Shown here: positions 1 to 9,557 of the stretch, one piece after another | Position numbering within the stretch: position 1 is the stretch's first letter | Layout of the letters: each line of letters begins with the position of its first letter | Source: Plastoroseomonas sp036499545 | GTDB lineage: Bacteria; Pseudomonadota; Alphaproteobacteria; Acetobacterales; Acetobacteraceae | Assembly: GCA_036499545.1 (NCBI GenBank) | Contig: DASYDR010000272.1 | Location: 1-13,866, forward strand | DNA length: 13,866 nucleotides | Reading direction: 5' to 3' | The notes under the pieces: model-generated | The model's database searches: none | Told to the model about the DNA's origin: nothing | The model's input: the letters and a program-made list of their open reading frames with translations, nothing else | Program-made: the position numbers and the translations under genes

Positions 1-791
1 TCAAGAAAAACCGCGACATCTTGACCGGCATCGCCGATCCGCTCGGCAATATCGGCAGCTTCCGGATGAACCACCTGCACCCGCCGTTCAATTCGCAGAA
101 GATCCGCCAGGCGATCCTGATGGCCATGAGCCAGGAGGATTACATGCGTGCCCTGGTCGGCGACGACACGGCACTGTGGAAGCCGCTGCCCGGTTTCTTC
201 ACGCCGGGGACGCCGGCCTATACCGAAGCGGGCGGCGATGTCCTGAAGGGGGCGCGCAACATCGATGGCGCGAAGCGCCTGCTGGCCGAAGGCGGCTATT
301 CCGGCCAGCCGGTCACCTGCATCGTCGCGCAGGACCAGGCGATCACCAAGGCGCAGGGCGACGTGACCGCGGATCTGCTGAAGCGGCTCGGCATGAATGT
401 CGATTTCGTCGCGACGGACTGGGGCACCGTCGGCCAGCGCCGGGCGATGAAGACCCCGCCCGGGCAGGGCGGCTGGAGCATGTTCCACACCTGGCATGCC
501 GGCGCCGACTGCGTGAATCCCGCCGCCTACAACGCGGTGCGTGCCAATGGCGACGGCGCCTGGTTCGGCTGGCCCAACATCCCGTCGGTCGAAGCGGGTG
601 TCACGGAATGGTTCGACGCGCCGAATGCGGACGCGGAGAAGATTGCAATGGACAAGATCAATAGAGAGGCGATCGAAAACGTGGTCTATGCACCGACCGG
701 CTTCTTCCTTGGCTACACTGCGTGGCGGCGCAATGTTTCCGGCATCCAGAAAGGGCCGCTGCCCTTCTTCTGGGGCGTGACGAAGTCCTGA
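1..791 (+). CDS. ABC transporter solute-binding protein, family 5 (peptide/nickel type), C-terminal part
   Basis: The reading frame is already open at the window edge (first whole codon at base 3), so this is the last 262 residues of a protein that starts upstream. The TTG at 21 is only an internal codon. The visible part has the usual C-terminal lobe of family 5 periplasmic binding proteins: the 'FNSQKIRQAILMAMSQEDYM' stretch (helix after the hinge), then 'KRLLAEGGYSGQPVT', 'ADLLKRLGMNVDFVATDWGTV', and a Trp/Phe-rich end. It would bind the substrate in the periplasm and pass it to the permeases encoded just downstream; the next gene starts 4 bases after the stop. The signal peptide lies outside the window. 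The substrate cannot be read from sequence: dipeptides, other small organics or metal chelates are all known for this family. Confidence 0.93.
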   Translation, partial: KKNRDILTGIADPLGNIGSFRMNHLHPPFNSQKIRQAILMAMSQEDYMRALVGDDTALWKPLPGFFTPGTPAYTEAGGDVLKGARNIDGAKRLLAEGGYSGQPVTCIVAQDQAITKAQGDVTADLLKRLGMNVDFVATDWGTVGQRRAMKTPPGQGGWSMFHTWHAGADCVNPAAYNAVRANGDGAWFGWPNIPSVEAGVTEWFDAPNADAEKIAMDKINREAIENVVYAPTGFFLGYTAWRRNVSGIQKGPLPFFWGVTKS

Positions 792-795
792 TCCG

Positions 796-1737
796 ATGTT
801 CGCTTATACAATCCGCCGTGTGCTGGCCACGATCCCCGTCATGGCGATCGTCGCCCTCTTCGTCTTCTCCCTGCTGTACCTGGCACCCGGCGATCCCGCC
901 GCGGTGATCGCCGGCGACCAGGCGACACCGCAGGATGTGGAGCGCATCCGCGCCAGCCTCGGCCTCGACCGGCCCTATTTGGTGCGCTTCGGGGAATGGG
1001 CCTTCCGCATCGTCCAGGGTGATCTCGGCGTCTCGATCTTCACCAACCTGCCGGTCACCACGATGATCGCGCAGCGCGTCGAGCCGACCTTGTCGCTGAT
1101 GATCATCACGCTCTGCCTCGCGGTCTGCATCGCCATCCCGATGGGCGTCATCGCCGCCTGGAAGCAGGGCACCCTGATCGATCGCGCGGTGATGGGCTTC
1201 GCGGTGCTGGGCTTCTCGGTGCCTGTCTTCGTGGTCGGCTACATATTGGCCTATGTCTTCGCGCTCGAGCTCGATTGGCTGCCGGTCCAGGGCTACACGC
1301 CCTTCGCGCGCGGCTTCTGGCCCTGGTTCGAGAACTTGATCCTGCCGGCCATCGCCTTGGGCGGCGTCTATATCGCGCTGATCGCCCGCATCACCCGCGC
1401 GACCATGCTGGAAGTGCTGCAGCAGGACTATATCCGCACCGCCCGCGCCAAGGGCGTGGGCCAGAGCGGCGTGCTGTTCCTGCACGCGCTGAAGAACGCG
1501 GCGGTGCCGATCGTGACCGTGATCGGCATCGGCATCGCGCTGCTGATCGGCGGCGCCGTGGTGACGGAGAGCGTCTTCGCCATCCCCGGCCTCGGCCGCC
1601 TGACCGTCGATGCGATCCTGCGGCGTGACTACCCGGTCATCCAGGGCGTCGTGCTGCTGTTCAGCTTCGTCTACGTGCTGGTCAATCTGCTGATCGACCT
1701 GGCCTATACCCTCTTCGACCCGAGGATCCGTTACTGA
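796..1737 (+). CDS. ABC transporter permease, DppB/OppB-like
   Basis: A 313-residue inner-membrane permease, normal length for DppB-type subunits. It begins with the typical 'RRVLATIPVMAIVALFVFSLLYL' first membrane span (split here only by Pro), followed by the periplasmic 'APGDPA' motif of this family. Several further hydrophobic spans follow. The EAA loop that docks on the ATPase is at about residues 211-238 ('DYIRTARAKGVGQSGV' then 'LHALKNA'). The end 'LAYTLFDPRIRY' is the classic DppB C-terminus. The ATG lies 4 bases after the binding-protein stop, and its own stop TGA shares one base with the ATG of the next permease, so translation of the pair is probably coupled. Family assignment is firm; the substrate is unknown. 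Confidence 0.95.
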   Translation: MFAYTIRRVLATIPVMAIVALFVFSLLYLAPGDPAAVIAGDQATPQDVERIRASLGLDRPYLVRFGEWAFRIVQGDLGVSIFTNLPVTTMIAQRVEPTLSLMIITLCLAVCIAIPMGVIAAWKQGTLIDRAVMGFAVLGFSVPVFVVGYILAYVFALELDWLPVQGYTPFARGFWPWFENLILPAIALGGVYIALIARITRATMLEVLQQDYIRTARAKGVGQSGVLFLHALKNAAVPIVTVIGIGIALLIGGAVVTESVFAIPGLGRLTVDAILRRDYPVIQGVVLLFSFVYVLVNLLIDLAYTLFDPRIRY

Positions 1738-2657
1738 TGGCCTCCGCCTCCACGAACGTGCCGACGGAAGCGAATGTGGCTGTTGCGGCCGTGATGCCGG
1801 ACATCCTGCCACCGGTGAAGCCGCGGCGCGGCTTCACCGGCTTCCTGCGCCGCAACCCGACGATCACCATCGGCGCCGGCCTGGTGCTGATGATGGTCGC
1901 GATCGCGATCTTCGCGCCCTTCCTCTTCACCAAGGACCCGACGGCGCTCGCGCCGGCGCTGCGCACGCGGGAACCCTCGGCGCAGTTCTGGTTCGGGTCC
2001 GACATGCTGGGGCGCGACGTCTATTCGCGCGTGCTCTATGGCACCCGGGTATCGCTGACCGTCGGCTTCTCGGTCGCGATCTGCGCGTCCCTGATCGGCC
2101 TCACGATCGGCCTGATCTCCGGCTTCATCCGCTCCGCCGACGCGGTGATCATGCGGATCATGGACGGGATGATGTCGATCCCCTCCATCCTGCTGGCCAT
2201 CGCGCTGATGGCGCTGACCCGCGGCTCGGTCGGCAATGTGATCCTGGCGATCACCATCGCCGATTTCCCGCGCGTGGCGCGGCTGGTGCGCGGCGTCGTG
2301 CTCTCGCTGCGCGAACAGCCCTATGTCGATGCCGCGGTCGCGGCCGGCACCCGCACGCCGGTGATCATCCTGCGCCACATCCTGCCGAACACCCTGGCGC
2401 CGCTGACCGTGCAGGCGACCTATATCTGCGCCAGCGCCATGATCGCCGAAGCCATCCTGTCCTTCATCGGCGCCGGCACGCCGCCCATCATCCCGTCCTG
2501 GGGCAACATCATGGCGGAGGGCCGTGCCCTCTGGCAGGTGAAGCCCTATATCGTGTTCTTCCCGGCCATCTTCCTCTCGATCACGGTGCTGGCCGTCAAC
2601 CTCCTGGGCGATGGGCTGCGCGACGCGCTCGACCCGCGCATGGCGAAGAGGGTCTGA
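1737..2657 (+). CDS. ABC transporter permease, DppC/OppC-like
   Basis: A 306-residue partner permease. The first 45 or so residues are a cytoplasmic extension ending in 'GFLRRNPTITIGAGLVLM', the OppC N-terminal domain with its first span. Next come 'FGSDMLGRDVYSRVLYGTRVSL', the hallmark periplasmic segment of DppC proteins, and further spans. The EAA loop is near residues 195-224 ('PYVDAAVAAGTRTP' then 'LRHILPNTLAP'). The protein ends 'LGDGLRDALDPRM', standard for the family. It would form the membrane channel as a heterodimer with the preceding permease. Its start codon overlaps the stop of that gene by one base (TGATG), and the ATPase gene follows after 6 bases. Confidence 0.95.
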   Translation: MASASTNVPTEANVAVAAVMPDILPPVKPRRGFTGFLRRNPTITIGAGLVLMMVAIAIFAPFLFTKDPTALAPALRTREPSAQFWFGSDMLGRDVYSRVLYGTRVSLTVGFSVAICASLIGLTIGLISGFIRSADAVIMRIMDGMMSIPSILLAIALMALTRGSVGNVILAITIADFPRVARLVRGVVLSLREQPYVDAAVAAGTRTPVIILRHILPNTLAPLTVQATYICASAMIAEAILSFIGAGTPPIIPSWGNIMAEGRALWQVKPYIVFFPAIFLSITVLAVNLLGDGLRDALDPRMAKRV

Positions 2658-2663
2658 CCCGCG

Positions 2664-3655
<992 letters not shown>

Positions 3656-3659
<4 letters not shown>

Positions 3660-4687
3660 GCGGGGCGATCCTCGAGGTCTCCGACCTCAAGAAGCATTTT
3701 CCGATCCGTGGCGGCTTCTTCGGCGGCACCACCGCCCGGGTCCATGCGGTGGATGGCGTGTCCTTCTCCATCGCGAAGGGGGAGACGCTGTCGCTGGTGG
3801 GCGAATCCGGCTGCGGCAAATCGACCGTCGGCAAGGCCATCCTGCGGCTTTTCGACATCACCGCCGGGCAGGTGGTGCTGGACGGGACCCGCATCGACAC
3901 CCTGACGCCGTCCGTCCTGCGGCCGATGCGGCGGCGCATCCAGGTGGTGTTCCAGGACCCCTTCAGCTCGCTCAACCCGCGCATGCGGGTGCGCGACATC
4001 CTGGCGGAGCCGATCCGCAATTTCGGCCTGGCGAAGAACAAGGCCGATCTCGATGAGCGGATCGGCCAGCTCATGGACAAGGTGCTGCTGCCGCGCGACG
4101 CGGTGAACCGTTGGCCGCATGAATTCTCCGGCGGCCAGCGGCAGCGCATCTGCATCGCCCGGGCGCTGGCGGCCGAGCCCGACGTGATCATCTGCGACGA
4201 GGCGGTCTCCGCGCTCGACGTCTCGGTCAAGGCGCAGATCGTGAACCTGCTGCAGGACCTGCAGAAGGAGCTGGGCCTCGCCATGCTCTTCATCAGCCAT
4301 GACCTGGCGATCGTCGAGCATATGACCCACCGCGTCGCCGTGATGTATCTCGGCAAGATCGTGGAGGTGGCGACCAAGCGCGATCTCTTCTCCGCGCCGA
4401 AGCATCCGTATACCGAGGCGCTGCTCTCCGCCGTGCCGGTGCCGATGCCCGGCGCGCAGCGGGAACGCATCATCCTGAAGGGCGACGTGCCGAGCCCGGT
4501 CAATCCGCCCAAGGGCTGCCGCTTCCATACCCGCTGCCCCTATGCCTTCGACCGCTGCCGGCAGGACGAACCGGAACTGCGGCAGACCGAGGCCGGGCAT
4601 TGGGCGGCGTGTCACCTGCATGACCGTCCGGCGGCGGAGAATCCGCTGGCGGGCGCCAAGGGTGCGGACCTGATCGCCGCGCATTGA
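3656..4687 (+). CDS. ABC transporter ATP-binding protein, DppF/OppF-like
   Basis: A 343-residue second ATPase, paired with the one upstream. Walker A is GESGCGKST at 49-57, the signature FSGGQRQR starts at residue 157, and Walker B is VIICDEA at 177-183 followed by 'VSALDV'. DEA in place of DEP is usual for the DppF/OppF branch. The H-loop is in 'FISHDLAIVEHM'. The C-terminal family extension has 'GCRFHTRCPYAFDRC' and a final 'AACH' cysteine. It begins with an ATGA overlap with the preceding gene. A 175-base gap with a hairpin follows before the oxidoreductase genes, so transcription may weaken here. Confidence 0.95.
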
Positions 4688-4709
4688 CCCGCCGGGGCGG
4701 CACCGCGCA

Positions 4710-4730
4710 GGGGGCGCTTGACGCGCCCCC
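4710..4730 (+). terminator. GC-rich hairpin after the ABC operon
   Basis: A perfect 8-bp inverted repeat, GGGGGCGC (4710-4717) and GCGCCCCC (4723-4730), with a 5-base loop TTGAC. It starts 22 bases after the second ATPase stop, and a smaller hairpin follows at 4731-4743 (TCGCG/CGCGA). There is no T-run, so it could act as a partial terminator, an mRNA-stabilising 3' end, or simply separate expression of the transporter and the oxidoreductase genes. The rest of the gap to 4862 shows no gene. Confidence 0.4.
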
Positions 4731-4862
4731 TCGCGTGGCGCGACCCTCCGCTCCGAATGCGGTGCCAGGCGGCGTCGCGGATCTTGTCATGGCGAGCAGA
4801 GCCACGCGTCCGGGCGATCCCGCCCGCCGCGACCTGCTCCAGCAATCCGGGGGAGACGGCGC

Positions 4863-5366
<504 letters not shown>

Positions 5367-5422
5367 GCAAGGCCGCGCAAAGCGGTCCTGACTTCGGCAA
5401 TGACCGGGGGAGACGATGTGAC

Positions 5423-7813
5423 ATGAACGTGGTGACGCCATTCGAAGGCATCGGCGCCAGCGTGCGCCGCAAGGAGGATCTGCGCTTCCTCCAGGGCAGG
5501 GGCAATTACACCGACGACCTGAACCGGCCCGGCCAGGGCCATGCCTGGATCCTGCGCAGCCCGCATGCGCATGCGAGGATCGGGGCGGTGGACGTCGCGG
5601 CCGCAAAGGCGATGCCGGGGGTGATCGGCATCTTCACCGGTGCGGATACGGAAGCGGCGGGCCTCGGCGGCCTGCCCTGTGGCTGGCAGATCCACAGCAA
5701 GGACGGCTCCCCGATGGCGGAGCCGCCGCACCCGGTGCTGGCCTTCGAACGGGTGCGCCATGTCGGCGACCCGGTGGCGATCGTGGTGGCGGAGACGCGC
5801 GCCCAGGCGCGCGACGCGGCCGAGGCGATCTCCGTCGATTATCAGCCGCTACCCGCCGCGGCGGGGCTGGAGCAGGCACAGGCCCCGGGCGCGACGCCGA
5901 TCCATGACGGCGTGGCCGGGAATATCTGCTACGACTGGCATATCGGCGACAAGGCGGTGGTCGATGCCGCCTTCGCCGTGGCGCACCGGGCCGTGGCGCT
6001 GGACCTGGTGAACAACCGCCTGGTGCCGAATGCGATGGAGCCGCGCGCGGCGGTCGGCGAGTTCGACCGCTTCACGGGCGACTACACACTCTACACCACC
6101 AGCCAGAACCCGCATGTCATCCGGCTGCTGATGTCGGCCAATGTGCTGAAGCTGCCGGAATCGAAGGTGCGCGTCGTGGCGCCCGATGTCGGCGGCGGCT
6201 TCGGGTCCAAGATCTACCACTACGCCGAGGAGGCGCTGGTCACCTGGGCTTCCGCCCAGATCGGGCGGCCGGTGAAATGGACCTCGGACCGCACCGAGGC
6301 CTTCATGTCGGATGCGCATGGGCGGGACCACATCAGCCGGGCCGAATTCGCCTTCGACAAGGATGGCCGGATCCTGGCGCTGCGGGTCGCGACCCAGGCC
6401 AATATGGGCGCCTATCTCTCGACCTTCGCGCCCTGCGTGCCGACCTATCTCTATGCGACGCTGCTGGCCGGCGTCTACGCGACGCCGGTGATCTATGCGG
6501 AGGTGAAGGCGGTCTTCACCAATACCGTTCCCGTCGACGCCTATCGCGGCGCCGGCCGGCCGGAGGCGACCTATCTGCTGGAACGGCTGATGGATGTCGC
6601 GGCGCGGGAACTCGGCATCGACCGGGTGGAACTCCGGCGCCGGAACTTCATCCCGGCCGATGCCTTCCCCTACCAGACGCCGGTGGCGCTGCAATATGAC
6701 AGCGGCGACTACCAGTCGACCTTGGAAGAATGCCTCCGCACCGCCGGCTGGGCCGGGTTCGAGGCGCGGCGGGCGGAGGCGGCGTCGCGCGGCAAGCTGC
6801 GCGGCATCGGCATCTCCACCTATCTCGAAGCCTGCGGCATCGCGCCTTCGGCGGTGGTGGGCAGCCTCGGCGCGCGGGCCGGCCTCTATGAGGTCGGGAC
6901 CATCCGCGTGCATCCGACCGGCAGCGTCACTGTGCTGACCGGCTCGCACAGCCATGGCCAAGGGCATGAGACCACCTTCGCCCAGCTCGTCTCCGACAAG
7001 CTCGGCGTGCCGGTGGCGCAGGTCGACATCGTGCATGGCGACACCGCCAAGGTGCCCTTCGGCATGGGCACCTATGGCAGCCGCAGCCTGGCGGTCGGCG
7101 GCTCCGCGATGATGAAGGCGATGGACAAGATCATCGCCAAGGGCAAGCGCATCGCCGCCCATCTGATGGAAGCGAGCGTCGAGGATATCGAGTTCGAGCG
7201 CGGCATCTTCCGCGTCACCGGCACCGACCGGACCAAGGCGCTGGTCGACATCTCGGTCGCCGCCTACGTGCCGCACAACTACCCGATCGAGGAGCTGGAG
7301 CCGGGGCTGGAGGAGACCGCTTTCTACGACCCGAAGAATTTCACCTATCCCGGCGGCTGCCACATCGCCGAGGTCGAGATCGACCGCGATACCGGCAAGG
7401 TCGAGATGGTGAACTTCACCGCCGTCGACGATGTCGGTCGGGTGATCAACCCGATGATCGTCGAAGGCCAGGTGCAGGGCGGCGTCGCGCAGGGCGTCGG
7501 CCAGGCGCTGCTGGAGGCCTGCGTCTATGACGCGGAAGGGCAACTCGTCTCCGGCTCGATGATGGACTACACCATGCCGCGCGCCGACGACCTGCCATCG
7601 GTCGGCGTCGCGACCCACACCACGCTCTGCACCCACAATCCGCTCGGCGTCAAAGGCTGCGGCGAGGTGGGTGCGATCGGTTCGCCGCCCGCGGTCATCA
7701 ACGCGGTGGTGGATGCGCTGCGCGACTTCGACGTCCGCCATATCGAGATGCCGGCCACGCCGGCGAAGATCTGGCGGATCATCAATGGCGGCCACGGCAA
7801 GGCGGCGGCTTGA
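5423..7813 (+). CDS. Molybdopterin-binding large subunit, form II CoxL-like / aldehyde-xanthine dehydrogenase family
   Basis: A 796-residue catalytic subunit of a molybdenum hydroxylase with molybdopterin cytosine dinucleotide cofactor. The N-terminal a/b hammerhead domain starts 'GASVRRKEDLRFLQGRGNYTDD' (read in parts). The cofactor motif GGGFGSK is at 257-263. The loop that defines the CoxL class reads AYRGAGR at 373-379. The catalytic glutamate is E748 in 'GVKGCGEVGAIGSPPA', matching the essential Glu of the family. AYRGAGR marks form II; true CO dehydrogenase (form I) has AYxCSFR. A form II enzyme probably hydroxylates an aldehyde, N-heterocycle or similar compound. Start ATG 5423 follows GGGGGAG. 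No maturation genes (CoxD/E/F/G type) are visible here. Confidence 0.95.
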   Translation: MNVVTPFEGIGASVRRKEDLRFLQGRGNYTDDLNRPGQGHAWILRSPHAHARIGAVDVAAAKAMPGVIGIFTGADTEAAGLGGLPCGWQIHSKDGSPMAEPPHPVLAFERVRHVGDPVAIVVAETRAQARDAAEAISVDYQPLPAAAGLEQAQAPGATPIHDGVAGNICYDWHIGDKAVVDAAFAVAHRAVALDLVNNRLVPNAMEPRAAVGEFDRFTGDYTLYTTSQNPHVIRLLMSANVLKLPESKVRVVAPDVGGGFGSKIYHYAEEALVTWASAQIGRPVKWTSDRTEAFMSDAHGRDHISRAEFAFDKDGRILALRVATQANMGAYLSTFAPCVPTYLYATLLAGVYATPVIYAEVKAVFTNTVPVDAYRGAGRPEATYLLERLMDVAARELGIDRVELRRRNFIPADAFPYQTPVALQYDSGDYQSTLEECLRTAGWAGFEARRAEAASRGKLRGIGISTYLEACGIAPSAVVGSLGARAGLYEVGTIRVHPTGSVTVLTGSHSHGQGHETTFAQLVSDKLGVPVAQVDIVHGDTAKVPFGMGTYGSRSLAVGGSAMMKAMDKIIAKGKRIAAHLMEASVEDIEFERGIFRVTGTDRTKALVDISVAAYVPHNYPIEELEPGLEETAFYDPKNFTYPGGCHIAEVEIDRDTGKVEMVNFTAVDDVGRVINPMIVEGQVQGGVAQGVGQALLEACVYDAEGQLVSGSMMDYTMPRADDLPSVGVATHTTLCTHNPLGVKGCGEVGAIGSPPAVINAVVDALRDFDVRHIEMPATPAKIWRIINGGHGKAAA

Positions 7814-7815
7814 GC

Positions 7816-7860
7816 GTCCGATGACCGGAGGGCCGAAGGGCCCGGAGGTCTGAATCGGAC
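7816..7860 (+). repeat. Long imperfect palindrome between the large and FAD subunit genes
   Basis: Starting 2 bases after the large-subunit stop, this segment folds on itself almost completely. GTCCGAT (7816-7822) pairs with ATCGGAC (7854-7860), GACC (7823-7826) with GGTC (7847-7850), and GGGCC (7830-7834) with GGCCC (7839-7843). The loop is GAAG, and a GGA/GGA internal loop and a 3-base bulge interrupt the stem. There is no T-run. In the middle of an operon it could protect the upstream mRNA, partly terminate, or be an extragenic palindromic repeat. The next Shine-Dalgarno (AGGAG, 7873-7877) lies just outside it. Confidence 0.6.
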
Positions 7861-7883
7861 GATCCACTTACGAGGAGAGCACC

Positions 7884-8675
7884 ATGTATGATTTCGCCTA
7901 TCACAAGCCCTCCACCATCGCCGACGCGGTGAAGCTGCTGGCCGATCCGGACGCCAAGGCGATTTCCGGCGGCCATACGCTGCTGCCGGCACTCAAGCAT
8001 CGCCTCAACAAGCCCTCCGCGCTGGTCGACCTGTCCGGCATCGCCGAGATGCGCGGCATCAGGCGGGAAGGCGATGCGCTGGTGATCGGCGCCCTGACCC
8101 GGCACGCCGAGGTCGCGGGCAGCGCCGAGGTGGCGGCGGCGATCCCGGCGCTGGCCTATATGGCGGGCCATATCGGCGATACCCAGGTGCGCAACCGCGG
8201 CACCATCGGCGGCTCGGTGTCCAACAACGATCCGGCGGCGGATTACCCGGGCGCGGTGCTCGGCCTTGGCGCGACCATCCGCACCAGCAAGCGGGAGATC
8301 GCGGCCGACGATTTCTTCCTCGGCTTGTTCACGACGGCGCTGGAAGCGGACGAGATCCTGACGGCGATCGCCTTCCCGATCCCGGAGAAGGCCGGCTATG
8401 CCAAGATGAAGAACCCCGCCAGCCGCTATGTGATGGCGGGCGTCTTCGTCTCGAAGGGGCCGCAGGGCGTGCGGGCCGTGGTCAATGGCGCCGGGCCCTG
8501 CGTCTTCCGCCAGGCCGAGATGGAAGCGGCGCTGGCCGCCGATTGGTCCGCGGATGCGGTCGCCGGCATCAAGCAGGCCGCCGACGACCTCAACAGCGAT
8601 ATCCATGGCAGCGCCGAATACCGCGCCCACCTCGTCACCGTGATGGCCAAGCGGGCGGTCGCCAACGCCGGCTGA
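7884..8675 (+). CDS. Molybdenum hydroxylase FAD-binding medium subunit, CoxM-like
   Basis: A 263-residue FAD subunit that takes electrons from the iron-sulfur subunit and hands them to the final acceptor. It begins 'MYDFAYHKPSTIADAVKLL', typical of CoxM. The two FAD-pyrophosphate motifs are clear: AISGGHTLLP (26-35) and the region from T107 to D120, 'TIGGSVSNNDPAAD'. The C-terminal CO dehydrogenase flavoprotein domain ends 'SAEYRAHLVTVMAKRAV'. The length is a little short of the usual 270-290 but complete. ATG 7884 has AGGAG 6 bases upstream. Gene order here is S-L-M, whereas the classic cox operon is M-S-L. A strong terminator follows within 20 bases, so this is the last gene of the block. 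Confidence 0.94.
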   Translation: MYDFAYHKPSTIADAVKLLADPDAKAISGGHTLLPALKHRLNKPSALVDLSGIAEMRGIRREGDALVIGALTRHAEVAGSAEVAAAIPALAYMAGHIGDTQVRNRGTIGGSVSNNDPAADYPGAVLGLGATIRTSKREIAADDFFLGLFTTALEADEILTAIAFPIPEKAGYAKMKNPASRYVMAGVFVSKGPQGVRAVVNGAGPCVFRQAEMEAALAADWSADAVAGIKQAADDLNSDIHGSAEYRAHLVTVMAKRAVANAG

Positions 8676-8692
8676 TCGACACCCGCAACGAG

Positions 8693-8730
8693 AAAGGGCG
8701 GCGCGGTGTGAACCGCGCCGCCCTTTTTTT
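8693..8730 (+). terminator. Strong rho-independent terminator
   Basis: GGGCGGCGCGGT (8696-8707) pairs perfectly with ACCGCGCCGCCC (8712-8723) around a GTGA tetraloop. The stem can extend by three A-T pairs (8693-8695 with 8724-8726) and is followed by a run of seven T (8724-8730). It ends the + strand block after the FAD subunit. The - strand gene converging on it stops at 8749. The hairpin would also form in that transcript, but with only a short T-run there, so it may serve both sides weakly. Confidence 0.9.
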
Positions 8731-8748
8731 ATCGCAGAGAGGGCCTGC

Positions 8749-9063
8749 TCAGTTGCGGGCCCAGCCACCCGGCACGTAGCGCCAGCGGCTGCCATCCTGT
8801 TCCCAGCGCGGCGCGGCATAGGCATAGCCGCGACGCTCACGCTCCCAATGGCCTTCGTTCCAGACATGGGCGCGGCCGTTCCAGCGCCAGTAGCCCGGCG
8901 CCCAGGTGAAGCCGCGGCGCGGCGGCGGCTCACGCACCACGCGGGGCGGCGGCGGGGCGCGTTCGACGAAAATGGGCTGCGCCTCGGCGGAGGTCGCAAC
9001 GAGGCCGGCAGTGCCGGCGACGAGACCGCCGGCGAGCAGCAACAGCGATCGACGTTCAAGCAT
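8749..9063 (-). CDS. Small secreted Trp/Tyr/Gly-rich protein (YXWGXW-repeat-like)
   Basis: A 104-residue protein with a clear Sec signal peptide: 'MLERRSLLLLAGGLVAGTAG' then 'LVATSAEA', with likely cleavage after Ala 28 (AEA before Gln). The mature part has a Pro/Arg-rich linker (36-50) and then aromatic repeats 'WAPGYWRWNGR', 'HVWNEGHWERER', 'RWEQDGSRWRYVPGGW'. These recall the short exported YXWGXW / WxPGxW repeat proteins common in Proteobacteria, whose function is unknown. It should act in the periplasm or at the cell surface. The start is well set: AAAGGAG (complement of 9071-9077) precedes ATG 9063. It follows the RidA-like gene by 107 bases, with a hairpin between, so it may have its own promoter. 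Confidence 0.85.
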   Translation of the reverse strand: MLERRSLLLLAGGLVAGTAGLVATSAEAQPIFVERAPPPPRVVREPPPRRGFTWAPGYWRWNGRAHVWNEGHWERERRGYAYAAPRWEQDGSRWRYVPGGWARN

Positions 9064-9097
9064 GGTCAGGCTCCTTTCTGAGCGGAGCCAATCTAGT

Positions 9098-9112
9098 CGC
9101 CACGATGTGGCG
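9098..9112 (-). repeat. Small hairpin in the leader of the secreted protein gene
   Basis: CGCCAC (9098-9103) and GTGGCG (9107-9112) form a perfect 6-bp stem with a 3-base loop, 35 bases upstream of the start codon on the - strand. It may be a 5' leader structure or only chance in GC-rich DNA. I see no convincing promoter hexamers beside it. Confidence 0.25.
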
Positions 9113-9149
9113 GCCGCGTGGCGGCGGCGGCGGCAAACAGTAACGAAAT

Positions 9150-9170
9150 CGGGCGGATTCCAACCGCCCG
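9150..9170 (-). terminator. Probable terminator after the RidA-like gene
   Basis: CGGGCGG and CCGCCCG (9150-9156 and 9164-9170) form a perfect 7-bp stem with a 7-base loop. It abuts the RidA-like stop codon (TAA, complement of 9171-9173). On the - strand the stem is followed by ATTTCGTTACTGTTTG, a T-rich but broken tract, so termination is likely but perhaps incomplete. Confidence 0.6.
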
Positions 9171-9557
9171 TTAATCTCGGGCCAGGCGCGCCGTGACCTC
9201 GATCTCGATGCGCATGGCATCGGTCTGCAGCCCGGCATGGATCAGCGTCGCGGCCGGCTCCGCGCGGCCAAGATACTGCTTCACCACCGGCCAGCAGGGC
9301 GCCCAATCCTCCCGCCGCGGCACGATGAACAGCACTCGCACCACATCGTCCAGGCTGCAGTCCGCCTCAGCCAGCGCGGCGGCGATGTTCTCGAAGGCCT
9401 GGCGCGCCTGGGCAACGACGTCATCGGCGATGCTCATCGTCGCGTAGTCGTAGCCGGTGGTGCCGGAGACCCAGACATGGTCGCCATCGATGACGGCGCG
9501 CGAATAGCCGATCTCCTCCTCGAAGCGCGAGCCGGAGGAGATGCGGATGCGCGTCAT
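9171..9557 (-). CDS. RidA-family (YjgF/YER057c/UK114) protein lacking the catalytic Arg
   Basis: A 128-residue protein of exactly the usual family length, with 'VWVSGTTGYDYAT', 'ARQAFENIAAALAEADCSLDDVV' (in two parts) and 'RIEIEVTARL'. True RidA hydrolyses reactive enamine/imine intermediates using an Arg (Arg105 in E. coli) in 'PARSCV'. Here the same place reads 'PAATLI', so the residue is Ala 103; the spacing to the 'IEIE' strand is identical, so the alignment is gap-free. The Glu equivalent to E. coli Glu120 (Glu 118) is kept. Members without the Arg fall in Rid subfamilies with no demonstrated imine deaminase activity. The start ATG 9557 is set by a 4-base ATGA overlap with the DUF1272 gene. 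A longer frame upstream is just the antisense-free extension through that gene and lacks RidA similarity. Confidence 0.92.
   Translation of the reverse strand: MTRIRISSGSRFEEEIGYSRAVIDGDHVWVSGTTGYDYATMSIADDVVAQARQAFENIAAALAEADCSLDDVVRVLFIVPRREDWAPCWPVVKQYLGRAEPAATLIHAGLQTDAMRIEIEVTARLARD

Noticed and set aside
5416..5421. ATG-TGA start-stop just before the large-subunit gene
   Set aside because: The spacing from GGGGGAG to this ATG is only about 3 bases, while the ATG at 5423 has normal spacing, so a regulatory start-stop is not supported.
5849..7867. A 672-codon open frame on the - strand
   Set aside because: It is antisense to the molybdopterin large subunit, with the same biased composition and no recognisable domain.
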